Positions 37,923-46,946 of a DNA stretch of 64,000 nucleotides are shown piece after piece. The notes under the pieces are model-generated. The model was not told the origin of the DNA, did not search any database, and saw only the letters and a list, made by a program, of their open reading frames with translations. A program made the position numbers and the translations under genes. Numbering within the stretch: the first letter of the stretch is position 1; each line of letters opens with the position of its first letter. The stretch is from Luteibacter anthropi. GTDB lineage: Bacteria; Pseudomonadota; Gammaproteobacteria; Xanthomonadales; Rhodanobacteraceae. The stretch spans positions 1 through 64,000 of the forward strand of contig NZ_JAARLZ010000012.1 of NCBI RefSeq assembly GCF_011759365.1, given 5' to 3'.

Positions 37923-38515
37923 GCGTGGGCTCCCTTGCCGTCGATGGGACGCGCGCGTCCGCGCAACCAGTCGACGTCGGGCAGCCCGCCGTGTTCGAGA
38001 TAGCGCTCGCGCACGAAGGGGAAACTGGGCAGTTCGCGGGCGAGCAGGCTCACCTTCGGACCCTCTTCGCCCATCTTCTGCTGGCCCACTTCCTGGAAGC
38101 CCATGGTGCCGTGGAACAGCACGGTCTGGTCGTTGCGGGGTTCAAGGAAGACTTCGCAGGTCAGGAGCGGCACACGTACCTCGGCATAACTCTGTACATC
38201 GCAATAGAAGATCCGGCCCAGCCCATGGCCGCGGGATTCGTGGGCGATCACGATGCGATCGATGTACACGAAGCTGTCGTAATGGGACTGGAACCAGCGG
38301 TAATTCGGACTGTCGTAGGTGGCTTTTTCGCGCAGGGCGATGAGGAAGCCGAGCAGGCGGCCGTCCTGTTCGGCCACGCGGAAGTAATCGGCGATGTCGT
38401 ACAGGTGGCGCAGGCGGGTAGCGTCCATGGCGAGGATGCTGGTGTCGCCGGCGTTGTTCAGCGCCAGCACGGCGTCCAGATCGTGCTCGCGCACGTCGCG
38501 GATGGCAGGGGCCAT
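37919..38515 (-). CDS. GNAT acetyltransferase at the head of the Min operon
   Basis: A 198-residue protein with the GNAT fold: an N-terminal strand-helix (IRDVREHDLDAVLALNN), GRLLGFLIALRE, the acetyl-CoA loop IVIAHESRGHGLGRIFYCDVQ (R-x-x-G-x-G type) and FHGTMGFQEVGQQKM. A C-terminal extension of about 35 residues is unusual. The substrate is unknown. Its stop overlaps the minC start, implying co-translation. Upstream lies a 180-bp region that should hold the min promoter. Confidence 0.85.
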   Translation of the reverse strand: MAPAIRDVREHDLDAVLALNNAGDTSILAMDATRLRHLYDIADYFRVAEQDGRLLGFLIALREKATYDSPNYRWFQSHYDSFVYIDRIVIAHESRGHGLGRIFYCDVQSYAEVRVPLLTCEVFLEPRNDQTVLFHGTMGFQEVGQQKMGEEGPKVSLLARELPSFPFVRERYLEHGGLPDVDWLRGRARPIDGKGAHA

Positions 38516-38693
38516 TCAATGCTCCGCAGGTGGTTCCGGGAATGGCGGCCCCCGGGCCGCCGTATGCGCGCCATTATGCCATGCCGGCCGGTCTGCGGGT
38601 GTGCGGGCGCAGATGTAAAACCGTTGTAAAGCCTGCGCTTGCCCACGGCCGTCCCGTGCCATCCGTCAGGTGGCGGTGCCGCGCCAAAGCCCT

Positions 38694-39968
38694 ATGATGC
38701 CCGGCATGTCCAAGGTTCAGCTAAACCATGTCCGCCTTCTGAGGTACGCCACGTACTTCGTCTTCCTGTGCGTCGGCCTGCCGCTGTCCATCCAGCGTGC
38801 CGGCAACGGCGTGGGCCAGATCAGCGACGTCGCATTGCTGATGTGGACGGCGTGCTACCTCGTCTTCGGCCTCGTCTACTGGCTGTTCACCCGCGACCTG
38901 GGCCTGCGCGTGGATGGTCTTACGCGCATGGCGGTGCTGCTGATCCTCACCGGCTCGGCGCTGGCGATCGGCGTTATCAGCAAGAGCGGCCTGGCGGCCC
39001 TTCTGCTCACCATCGTGGCCTCCGTAGTGCCCTGGCTGGTCAGCGTGCCGGTCGGCATGGCCTGGATGGTCTTCGCCCACGTGGCGCTGATTCCTGTATT
39101 CATGGGTTTTCCCGTGCCCTTCCTCGCGGCGCTGATGCAGTCGTGCCTGTATTTCGGCTTCTCGGCGCTGATGTTCATCACCTCGATGGTGGCCAACCAG
39201 CAGGCCGAGGAGCGCGAGGAACTGCGTCGGCTGAACTCCGAACTGCGCGCCACGCGCGCACTGCTTGCCGAATCCACCCGTATCGCCGAGCGCATGCGCA
39301 TCGCGCGCGACCTGCACGACCTGGTGGGTCACCACCTCACGGCGCTCAGCCTGAACCTGGAAGTGGCCAGCCACCTCACCAACGACACGGCGCGCGAGCA
39401 CGTGCTGAAGGCGCAGAGCACGGCCAAGCAACTGCTGGGCGACGTGCGCGAGGCGGTGAGCGAGCTTCGCCAGGACGATGCCATCGACCTGACCCAGGCC
39501 CTGCGCAGCCTCACCGAAGGCGTGCCCGGCCTGGCCGTCCACCTGGATATTCCCCAGCGTTTCGGCGTGGAGGACCCGCGTCGCGCGCAGATGCTGCTGC
39601 GCTGCGTGCAGGAGATCCTGACCAACACCGTCCGCCACGCCAACGCACGCAACCTGTGGCTTACCTTCCGGCATACCGGTCCCGACGAGCTGTGTCTCGA
39701 CGCCCGCGACGACGGGATCGGCAGCGGCCAGCTGCGCCCGGGCAACGGCCTGAACGGCATGCGCGAGCGTCTGGCCGAGTTCGACGGCAGCCTCGATTTT
39801 CGCCTGGGACCCACCGGCGGCTTCGCGCTGACGGCCCGGCTTCCGCTGGGCGAAGAGCAGACCCTCGCCCATGCGCCCTTCCGTCCCTGGCCCGAGATGG
39901 GCGCAGGGGATGACCACGACCCGGCGCTCCATGCCAAACTTTCCTCCCCTGCCGAGGGCCAATCATGA
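38694..39968 (+). CDS. DesK/NarX-type sensor histidine kinase
   Basis: About 424 residues. Five to six membrane helices (residues about 20-165) with no large periplasmic loop suggest sensing within the membrane, as in DesK. A coiled linker leads to the HisKA_3 phosphoacceptor (MRIARDLHDLVGHHLTALSLNLE), and the ATPase shows NTVRHANARN, ARDDGIG and GNGLNGMRERL. Starts at ATG 38694, 38697 or 38706 are all possible, since no good ribosome site is present. It overlaps its response regulator by four bases. Confidence 0.88.
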   Translation: MMPGMSKVQLNHVRLLRYATYFVFLCVGLPLSIQRAGNGVGQISDVALLMWTACYLVFGLVYWLFTRDLGLRVDGLTRMAVLLILTGSALAIGVISKSGLAALLLTIVASVVPWLVSVPVGMAWMVFAHVALIPVFMGFPVPFLAALMQSCLYFGFSALMFITSMVANQQAEEREELRRLNSELRATRALLAESTRIAERMRIARDLHDLVGHHLTALSLNLEVASHLTNDTAREHVLKAQSTAKQLLGDVREAVSELRQDDAIDLTQALRSLTEGVPGLAVHLDIPQRFGVEDPRRAQMLLRCVQEILTNTVRHANARNLWLTFRHTGPDELCLDARDDGIGSGQLRPGNGLNGMRERLAEFDGSLDFRLGPTGGFALTARLPLGEEQTLAHAPFRPWPEMGAGDDHDPALHAKLSSPAEGQS

Positions 39969-40606
39969 TTTCCGTCTGTCTCGTCGATGACCAGAACCTG
40001 GTTCGCCAGGGTATCCGCTCGCTGCTCGACCTCGCTGGCGACATCCGCGTCGTGGCCGAGTGTGCCGACGGCGCCCAGGCCGTACAGACGATTCCCCAGG
40101 TGCGCCCTGACGTCGTACTGCTGGACCTGCGCATGCCCAACATGAGCGGCCTGGAAGTGCTCCAGGCGCTGGGCGGCCGCAACGAGCTGCCGCCGACCAT
40201 CATCCTCACCACCTTCGACGACGACCAGCTGGTGCTGTCGGGCCTGAAGGCCGGTGCCCGGGGTTACCTGCTGAAGGATGTCTCGCTCGACCAGCTGGTG
40301 GAGGCCGTGCGTACGGTCGCCGCCGGCGGCTCACTGGTGGCGCCCATGGTCACCCAGCGCCTGCTGGCCGGGGTGGGGCGCATCCAGAACCAGTTCACCA
40401 GCCTGGAACAGCCCGACCCGCTCACCGAGCGCGAAACCGAGATCCTGCGCCTGCTCTCGGGCGGCTACAGCAACAAGGAAATCGCCAATTCCCTCCGCGT
40501 CGCCGAGGGCACGGTGAAGAACCACGTGTCCAATATCCTGTCCAAACTGGGCGTCCGCGACCGTACCAGGGCGGTGCTGAAGGCGCTGGAACTGGGCATC
40601 GTCTGA
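39965..40606 (+). CDS. NarL/FixJ-family response regulator
   Basis: A 213-residue regulator: receiver with acidic pair Asp8-Asp9, phospho-acceptor Asp54 in VVLLDLRMPNMSG and Lys in YLLKDV, then a LuxR-type helix-turn-helix (LTERETEILRLLSGGYSNKEIANSLRVAEGTVKNHVSNILSKL). The partner is the DesK-like kinase, whose stop it overlaps (ATGA). If the kinase follows the DesK model the pair may control membrane-lipid genes. That is inference. Confidence 0.92.
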   Translation: MISVCLVDDQNLVRQGIRSLLDLAGDIRVVAECADGAQAVQTIPQVRPDVVLLDLRMPNMSGLEVLQALGGRNELPPTIILTTFDDDQLVLSGLKAGARGYLLKDVSLDQLVEAVRTVAAGGSLVAPMVTQRLLAGVGRIQNQFTSLEQPDPLTERETEILRLLSGGYSNKEIANSLRVAEGTVKNHVSNILSKLGVRDRTRAVLKALELGIV

Positions 40607-40833
40607 GCACAAGCTGACCGAAGCGTGACCCCCTTCACCCCTCCGGCCGAAAATCGGCTTGTGCCAGCTTGGAAAAAAGGGCAGGGGACCCAATAGCGTT
40701 CGCCGCCGCGAGCAAGTACCATCAGTCCTTTCGGCGCGGGCGAACCCCTGCCACGGGCCGATTCGCCAGGGGTGACCGCCGGTGTCCACAACCGCGCGTG
40801 GAGCCTGTTCAAAGACGTTCGGAGAACCGTGGA

Positions 40834-42192
40834 ATGACGCGTCTGTTAGAATTTATTGTCGCCATCCTCATCGTCGCCGTCCTCGGCGTCGTAGTCGGCG
40901 TCGCGATGCCCTCGACGGGACACGTCGAGCGCGAAATGCTCATCAGCAAGGACTTGCGCCAGGTTTACGACGTTTTCAGTAACTTCCGTCGCTTCCCTGA
41001 TTACACCGTGCTGCGCACCTTCGATCCGAAGATGCAGTTCGAGCTCTCTGGCAAGGCCTACGGCCCGGGTGCCAAGATTTCCTGGAAGGCTTCCGATCCG
41101 AAGATCGGCGACGGCTCCCTCGAAATCGCCTCCATCGATCCCTCGTTCGCTCAGGTCACCGACGCTGGCAAGGGCACGATCGTATGGAACCTGGACAACA
41201 ACTGGCGCGGCCACGACAAGACCTTCACCATCAAGCTCGAGCGCACTGGCCGCAGCCAGAAGCTCGTGAAGGTGAACTGGTCCTATGACGTCGCCTACGG
41301 CTGGAACCTGGTCGACCGCTTCTCCAACCTCTACATCCATGGCGATCCCGATGCGCTGATCCAGTTCAGCCTGACGAACCTCCAGAACGTCATGGCCGCC
41401 ATCCCCAACATCGACTACAGCAAGATGGTCCCGTCGATCGCCGAGCAGCCGGCCAAGCCGATCCTGTTCGTCTCGACCACCGCCCCGCGTACGCTCGATG
41501 ACGTGGACACCGCTTCGGACAAGGCCATGGCCGAAATCCAGGCGGCTGCCAAGAAGCTGGGTGTGAACATCGTGAGCCCGCGCATCACGTTCACCACCAA
41601 CTGGGGCGACCAGAACTACACCTTCGACGTGGCCGCCGAGATCGACGCCACCACGCTGAAGATCAACGGCCAGGATGTCGAACTGACCGCCGCCCAGCGT
41701 CCGGCGCTCGACGCCGCCGCACCGGCAGAAGCCTCGACCGCCGCCGCCCCGGCCGCCGACAACAGCGCCCCGGGCAGCAAGGACAAGCTCGGCCGCGTGA
41801 TCGTCGATGGCAACGTCAAGGCCGTGCTGGCCTTCGGTGGCAAGGCGCTCAAGGCCGACTGGAACGGCACCGGTGCCGGCCTGCCGCAGACCCGCCAGAT
41901 GCTGGCTGCCTACTCGCAGACCCACGGCTACAAGTTCGACGACGTGACCTTCCGTCCGTACGACATCCAGGTGAAGGCGCCGACGAACAACCACGGCACC
42001 ATCGAGGGTTACGACGAGCAGAAGTTCGAGATCTACCTCCCGCTGCAGGGCGACAACGTCCCGGACCAGACCCCGGAACAGGAAGCCGGCATGAAGCAGC
42101 CGGGCCTGGAAGAATCGGCCCCGGCCGCCTCGTCCACGGCTCCCGCCGCTGCGGGCACCGCCCCGGCTCCGGCCAGCACCGCCGCGAAGTAA
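40834..42192 (+). CDS. Membrane-anchored SRPBCC-fold protein (452 aa)
   Basis: GGAG at 40821-40824 supports the ATG. An N-terminal helix (LLEFIVAILIVAVLGVVVGVAM) anchors a periplasmic SRPBCC/polyketide-cyclase-like domain (HVEREMLISKDLRQVYDVFSNFRRFPDY, then a hydrophobic-ligand cavity fold to about residue 190). A second GyrI-like alpha/beta part follows to about residue 430, split by an Ala/Pro-rich insert (about 285-320), and a low-complexity Ala/Pro tail ends the protein. It may bind a lipid or other hydrophobic ligand. Function unknown. A strong terminator follows. Confidence 0.72.
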   Translation: MTRLLEFIVAILIVAVLGVVVGVAMPSTGHVEREMLISKDLRQVYDVFSNFRRFPDYTVLRTFDPKMQFELSGKAYGPGAKISWKASDPKIGDGSLEIASIDPSFAQVTDAGKGTIVWNLDNNWRGHDKTFTIKLERTGRSQKLVKVNWSYDVAYGWNLVDRFSNLYIHGDPDALIQFSLTNLQNVMAAIPNIDYSKMVPSIAEQPAKPILFVSTTAPRTLDDVDTASDKAMAEIQAAAKKLGVNIVSPRITFTTNWGDQNYTFDVAAEIDATTLKINGQDVELTAAQRPALDAAAPAEASTAAAPAADNSAPGSKDKLGRVIVDGNVKAVLAFGGKALKADWNGTGAGLPQTRQMLAAYSQTHGYKFDDVTFRPYDIQVKAPTNNHGTIEGYDEQKFEIYLPLQGDNVPDQTPEQEAGMKQPGLEESAPAASSTAPAAAGTAPAPASTAAK

Positions 42193-42218
42193 GTTTTCGC
42201 GTCCGGTAGCGGAACTGA

Positions 42219-42249
42219 AAAGCCCCGGCTTCGGCCGGGGCTTTTTTTT
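42219..42249 (+). terminator. Intrinsic terminator
   Basis: An 11-bp stem AAAGCCCCGGC / GCCGGGGCTTT around a TTCG loop, followed by a run of T (to 42249). It ends the SRPBCC gene transcript. Confidence 0.95.
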
Positions 42250-42306
42250 ACGCGGGTGAGGCACCGCTTCGCAGGTGGCTCGCCTCGCGGCCTCGCACGC
42301 GTCCCC

Positions 42307-42392
42307 TGTAGGAGCGCGCCTGCGCGCGACCGGATGAATCGAAACGATGATGATGTTCGCGATGACCGGTCGCGCGCAGGCGCGCTCCTACA
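42307..42392. repeat. REPIN
   Basis: Forward REP at 42307-42333 (CTGCGCGCGAC variant) and reverse REP at 42366-42392, 32 bp apart, between the terminator and the ABC transporter operon. Confidence 0.9.
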
Positions 42393-42404
42393 GGGGGGCG
42401 GTAG

Positions 42405-42475
42405 CTCAAAGGTTTCCCGCACGATCACCGCGAGATGGGGAGAGGCGGCGGGGCCGCCCCCGTCGCCTCTACACC
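42405..42475. repeat. Dispersed element, copy A (GAGGCGGCGGGG hairpin)
   Basis: Starts CAAAGGTTTCCC, continues ACCGCGAGAT, and ends in a long inverted repeat AGAGGCGGCGGGG / CCCCCGTCGCCTCT. The same order of blocks, with small differences, is found on the other strand at about 58750-58802, where the two arms are separated by about 190 bp. Confidence 0.65.
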
Positions 42476-42562
42476 GCCACGCCACAGGCGCCGAGCGCGA
42501 GGCCGCAAGGCGAGCCCACCCTACGAAGCGAACACCCCACATCATTGGCTACACTGCGGGCA

Positions 42563-43498
42563 ATGATCGAGACCGAACGACTCACCCGTTGCTATGGCCC
42601 GCTGACCGCGGTCGATTCGCTGACGCTGCGCGCCGAGCCTGGGCAAGTGGTCGGGCTGCTGGGCCCCAACGGTGCCGGCAAGTCCACCGCGATGCGCATG
42701 ATTGCCGGGTTTCTCACGCCCACCTCGGGCACCGCGCGGGTCTGCGGGCACGATGTGCGCAAGGAGCCGCTGGCAGCGAAGCGGGCGCTGGGCTACCTGC
42801 CTGAAGGGGCGCCCAGCTACGGTGAGATGACCGTTCGGGAGTTCCTTTTCTTCATGGTGCGGGTCCGTGGGCTGGACAGCGATGTCGCCTTCCGCCGGTT
42901 CGACGAGGTGGTGATGCGGCTGGAGCTTGAGGATGTCCTCGAGCAGACCATCGGTACGCTGTCCAAGGGCCTTCGCCGGCGCGTGGGGCTGGCGCAGGCG
43001 ATCCTGCACGATCCGCCGGTGCTGATGCTCGATGAACCCACCGATGGCCTGGACCCCAACCAGAAGCATTCCGTGCGCATGCTGATCGACGCCATGGCGC
43101 GCGAGCGCACGATCCTTATTTCCACGCACCTGCTCGAAGAGGTGCACGCGCTGTGCAATCGGGTGGCGATCATCGCCAACGGCAAGCTCCTGGCCGACGC
43201 CACCCCCGCGGAGCTGGAGGCTCGCTCGCGGTATCACGGGGCGGTGTCGTTCAGCGCACAGGGCAGTGGGGTGTCGCGCGAGATGCTGGCACGCATTCCC
43301 GGAGTGTCGATGGTAGAGGTCGATCCGCTCGACGGGCGTGTGACCGTGTTTCCCAAGCCGGGGCAGCCGATCATGGAAGAGGTGCAGGCCTTGCTGCGTA
43401 CGCAGAACCTGGAAGTGTCGGAAATCCAACTGGAGAGGGGGCGCCTCGACGAGGTGTTCCGCCAGATCACCACGACGCCGCGCGGGGGTAACGCATGA
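42563..43498 (+). CDS. ABC transporter ATP-binding protein (GldA type)
   Basis: A 311-residue ATPase. Walker A GLLGPNGAGKSTAM, signature LSKGLRRRVGLAQA (a K in place of the usual Q/G near the start of the LSGGQ motif), Walker B PVLMLDEPTDGLDP and H-switch ISTHLLEE are present, with a C-terminal extension typical of GldA/NatA-like exporters. It powers the permease that overlaps it by four bases. GldA-type systems in other proteobacteria are of unknown substrate. Start ATG 42563 with GCGGG upstream. Confidence 0.9.
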   Translation: MIETERLTRCYGPLTAVDSLTLRAEPGQVVGLLGPNGAGKSTAMRMIAGFLTPTSGTARVCGHDVRKEPLAAKRALGYLPEGAPSYGEMTVREFLFFMVRVRGLDSDVAFRRFDEVVMRLELEDVLEQTIGTLSKGLRRRVGLAQAILHDPPVLMLDEPTDGLDPNQKHSVRMLIDAMARERTILISTHLLEEVHALCNRVAIIANGKLLADATPAELEARSRYHGAVSFSAQGSGVSREMLARIPGVSMVEVDPLDGRVTVFPKPGQPIMEEVQALLRTQNLEVSEIQLERGRLDEVFRQITTTPRGGNA

Positions 43499-44229
43499 GC
43501 CCCGTGCTTGCCATCACGCGTCGTGAGTTGTCAGCGTATTTCGTGACGCCCGTGGCCTATGTGTTCATGGTGATCTTCCTGGTCATGGCCGGGTTCCTCA
43601 CCTTCTATACCGGCGACTTCTACGATCGCGGGCTGGCCGACCTGCAGCCGTTCTTCGACATGCATCCGTGGCTTTACCTGGTGCTGGTGCCTGCGGTGAC
43701 GATGCCGATGTGGGCGGAAGAGCGTGCCTCGGGCACGCTGGAGCTGCTGTTTTCGTTGCCGGTGTCGATTTCGCAGGCGGTGCTGGGCAAGTTCCTGGCG
43801 GCCTGGGTGTTTATCGGCATCTGCCTGGTGCTGACCTTTCCCGTGTGGATCACCGTGAACTACCTCGGTGATCCGGATAACGGGGTGATTCTTGCGGGGT
43901 ACGTAGGAAGCTGGCTCATGGCTGGCGCGTTCCTTGCCATCGGCACCTGCATGTCCACGCTCACGCGCAGTCAGATCGTGGCCTTCATTCTTACCGCCAG
44001 CGTGTGTTTCGTGCTGCTGCTGATCGGGCAGCCGCAGGTGCTGGATTTCCTGCAGGACTCGGTGCCGCCGAAGCTGATCGGCGCGCTGGGCCAGGTGAGC
44101 CTGTCGCGACATGCCAACGCCATCGCGCGTGGCGTGCTGGACCTGCGCGACCTGGTCTACTTCTTCGCGACCATCGTGGCGTGGCTGGGTGCCAGCGTGA
44201 TCATCCTCGACCTTAAGAGGACGCGCTGA
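43495..44229 (+). CDS. ABC-2 type permease (GldF type)
   Basis: A 244-residue membrane protein with six helices. MSPVLAITRRELSAYFVTPVAYVFMVIFLVMAGFLTF is the characteristic start of GldF-like permeases, and the EERASGTLELLFSLPVSISQAVLGKF loop is the ABC-2 coupling segment. It forms a transporter with the ATPase encoded upstream (four-base overlap) and is followed after three bases by GldG. Confidence 0.9.
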   Translation: MSPVLAITRRELSAYFVTPVAYVFMVIFLVMAGFLTFYTGDFYDRGLADLQPFFDMHPWLYLVLVPAVTMPMWAEERASGTLELLFSLPVSISQAVLGKFLAAWVFIGICLVLTFPVWITVNYLGDPDNGVILAGYVGSWLMAGAFLAIGTCMSTLTRSQIVAFILTASVCFVLLLIGQPQVLDFLQDSVPPKLIGALGQVSLSRHANAIARGVLDLRDLVYFFATIVAWLGASVIILDLKRTR

Positions 44230-44232
44230 GTC

Positions 44233-46086
44233 ATGTCGCCGATCCGTATCTCGCGTTCCTTCATGCTCAGGCTGGCCCTGCTGGGCGTTGCCGTGGCCTT
44301 CCTGCTGGTCATCGGGGTGAGTTCGATGTCGCTGCGCACCGCGCGCATCGACCTCACCGCCGACCGCATCTACACCCTTACCCCGGGCACGCTGAAAATC
44401 GTGGATGCGTTGACCCAGCCGGTCACCGTGACCCTGTATTTCTCCGAACACGCCACCCGCGATCTTCCGCAGCTGCGCAGCTACGAGCAGCGCGTGCAGG
44501 AGATGCTGCGCGAGATGGCGGTGCGGGCGCATGGCCGCATCCGCTTCAGGGTGATCGACCCCGTGCCGTATTCCGACGACGAGGACGCGGCGGAGAGCTA
44601 CGGGCTCACGCCGGCCACGGGTGGCAGCAACGGCGAGCGGGTGTTCTTCGGGCTGGTGGGTACGGGTGGCCAGGGCGAGGTGCCCCCGCAGGCGATTCCG
44701 TTCTTCGACCCGGCACGCGAAGCCTTCGTGGAATACGACATCGCCAAGCTGCTTTATGAGCTGGGCATGCCGAAGAAGCCGCGCCTGGGCATCATCAGTA
44801 CCTTGCCGGTGCAGGGTAACCCCGTACTGGGCGAGCAGCCGTGGACGGTGCTGCGTCAGCTGGACCAGCTGGCGGATGTCACCACGATCGACGCGTCGTC
44901 GCTCACGCGTATCGATCCGGCCATCAAGGTGCTCTTGCTGATTCATCCCAAGAGGCTTTCGGACGACGCCCAGTACGCGATCGACCAGTTCGTGCTGCGC
45001 GGGGGCAGGCTGGTGGTCTTCGTCGACCCCGACTCGGAGATGGACAACGCTCCGCTGGTGGATTCGCACGGCATCACTGACGATCACAACTCCGACCTGC
45101 ACCGGCTGTTCACGGCCTGGGGCGTGGTCTACGATCCGACCAAGGTGGTGCTGGACCGTTCGCAGGCGCTCACCATCGAGCTCAACGGCAACAACGTCGT
45201 GCATCCGGCGATGCTCGGGCTGGGTACGCAGGACCTGAACCACGATGACGTGGTAACGGCCAGCCTCCAGCGGGTGAACGTGTCCACGGCGGGTTTCTTC
45301 GAGCTGGCGCAGGATACGCATGCGCGCCTGGTGCCGCTGATCCAGACCTCCGACGATGCTTCCGTGGTGCCGGCGCAGAGCGTGCGGGAATCATCGGGCG
45401 ATCCATCGTCGTTGCTGGAAAGCTACGAACCCACCCACGAGCGCTACGTGCTCGCCGCCCGCCTGCGCGATACCTTCCACACGGCGTTCCCCGAAAGAAA
45501 AGAGGCCGGCCACCTGTCCGTCGCGCCGTCGCCGGGTGAGGTGGTGCTGGTGGGCGATACCGATCTGCTGTCCGATCGCCTGTGGATCGACGTGCAGCTG
45601 CTGCTTGGTCAGCAACAGCTCACGCCGTTCGCGAACAACGGCGATTTCGTCTCCAACGTGGTGGACAACCTGGGCGGTTCCAGCTCGCTGCTTTCCATTC
45701 GCGGGCGTGCGAACCTGCAACGGCCCTTCACCCGCGTGCGTGCCTTGCAGGCGGTGGCGGACCGGAAGTTCCTGGCCAAGAAACGCGAGCTGGAGAACGA
45801 GCTGTACGACACCCAGCGACGCCTCACTGAGTTGCAGCCGGCCAAGGCCAGCGGTGGTGCCTCGTCGTCCAATGCCGAGCAGCGACGCGAGGTCGAGCAG
45901 TACCTGCAGCGCAAGCTGGCCATCGGCAAGGAGCTGCGCGAGGTGCAGCATCAGCTCAATGCCGAAATCGACGCGCTCGGCCTGCGCCTGAAGTTCATCA
46001 ATATCGTGCTGGTGCCGGGCCTGGTGGCGCTCTTCGGTCTTATCTACGGCTGGCGCCGGTCACGGCGCGGCAGAAGGGCGGTGTAG
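44233..46086 (+). CDS. GldG-family ABC auxiliary protein
   Basis: A 617-residue protein with an N-terminal membrane helix (LRLALLGVAVAFLLVIGV), a large extracytoplasmic region (RIDLTADRIYTLTPGTLKIVDALTQPVTVTLYFSE, the GldG start; LLLIHPKRLSDDAQYAIDQFVLRGGRLVVFVDPDSE) and a C-terminal coiled segment (KRELENELYDTQRRLTELQ) before a final helix. It is an auxiliary subunit of the GldA/GldF exporter. Bacteroidetes use the system in gliding. Here, in a proteobacterium, gliding is not implied. The DUF4340 gene that usually follows GldG is absent. Confidence 0.88.
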   Translation: MSPIRISRSFMLRLALLGVAVAFLLVIGVSSMSLRTARIDLTADRIYTLTPGTLKIVDALTQPVTVTLYFSEHATRDLPQLRSYEQRVQEMLREMAVRAHGRIRFRVIDPVPYSDDEDAAESYGLTPATGGSNGERVFFGLVGTGGQGEVPPQAIPFFDPAREAFVEYDIAKLLYELGMPKKPRLGIISTLPVQGNPVLGEQPWTVLRQLDQLADVTTIDASSLTRIDPAIKVLLLIHPKRLSDDAQYAIDQFVLRGGRLVVFVDPDSEMDNAPLVDSHGITDDHNSDLHRLFTAWGVVYDPTKVVLDRSQALTIELNGNNVVHPAMLGLGTQDLNHDDVVTASLQRVNVSTAGFFELAQDTHARLVPLIQTSDDASVVPAQSVRESSGDPSSLLESYEPTHERYVLAARLRDTFHTAFPERKEAGHLSVAPSPGEVVLVGDTDLLSDRLWIDVQLLLGQQQLTPFANNGDFVSNVVDNLGGSSSLLSIRGRANLQRPFTRVRALQAVADRKFLAKKRELENELYDTQRRLTELQPAKASGGASSSNAEQRREVEQYLQRKLAIGKELREVQHQLNAEIDALGLRLKFINIVLVPGLVALFGLIYGWRRSRRGRRAV

Positions 46087-46088
46087 CG

Positions 46089-46946
46089 ATGACGGGTGGC
46101 GGCCTCATGAAGTGGATCGTGCCCTGGGAGTTTTCCTGGGTGTTCCTGTTCTGCTTTCTGGCGGCCGCCTTCCTGTATGTCGCGGGCTCGCGGCGTCTCA
46201 GGGTGCCGATCGCGCGACAGGCGGCGTTCTGGGTGGGCATGGCGATGGTCTACGTGTCGCTGCACACGTATTTCGATTATTACGCCGAGCATGAGTTCTT
46301 CATGCACCGCATCCAGCAGGTGCTGCTGCATCATCTCGCACCACTGTTCATCATCGCCTCGTACCCGGGCACGGTGCTGCGTGCCGGGCTGCCGTTGTCG
46401 TGGAGGGTTCGCCTGCGCCGCCTGGGTCGCTCGCTGCCCGTGCGCATCGCGAACGTGGTGCTGCTCAATCCGGCCTTCGTCACGTTGTCCTTCGTGGCGT
46501 TGATCCTGGTCTGGCTGGTGCCCGACCTGCAGACGCTGGCCATGCTGGACTGGCGCATCTATCGCGCCATGAACTGGTCGATGATCCTGTCGGGCCTGGC
46601 CTACTGGTGGCTGGTGCTGGATCACCGTCCCAGGCCGCCGGGGCGCATGTCGCCCGGCATCCGCGTGCTGTCTCCCGCCCTCACGATGACGCCGCAGATC
46701 GTGGCAGGGGCCATCGTCACCTTTTCGCGTACCGATCTTTATCCGATCTTCGAGATCTGCGGACGCGCTTTCACCATGAACGTGCTCACCGGCCAGCTGA
46801 TCGGAGGCGTCATCATGTGGGTGCCGGCGGCCATGATCGAGACGGCGGGCGGCCTGCTGGCGATGCGCCAGTGGCTGCGCCTGTCGCGCCTGGGGCGGCT
46901 GCCGAAGCGACCGCCGCCCCGTCGGGTCGCCGTGGCGCGTCAGTAG
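46089..46946 (+). CDS. CtaG_Caa3-family membrane protein
   Basis: A 285-residue protein with about seven helices. HTYFDYYAEHEFFMHRIQQVLLHHLAPLFIIA carries the conserved His cluster of the caa3-oxidase assembly family (PF09678), with copper delivery proposed. It is three bases from the GldG stop and on the same transcript, although no cytochrome oxidase genes are in the window. An internal ATG at 46107 is an alternative start. The end overlaps ppk2 by seven bases. Its connection to the ABC exporter is unexplained. Confidence 0.82.
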   Translation: MTGGGLMKWIVPWEFSWVFLFCFLAAAFLYVAGSRRLRVPIARQAAFWVGMAMVYVSLHTYFDYYAEHEFFMHRIQQVLLHHLAPLFIIASYPGTVLRAGLPLSWRVRLRRLGRSLPVRIANVVLLNPAFVTLSFVALILVWLVPDLQTLAMLDWRIYRAMNWSMILSGLAYWWLVLDHRPRPPGRMSPGIRVLSPALTMTPQIVAGAIVTFSRTDLYPIFEICGRAFTMNVLTGQLIGGVIMWVPAAMIETAGGLLAMRQWLRLSRLGRLPKRPPPRRVAVARQ

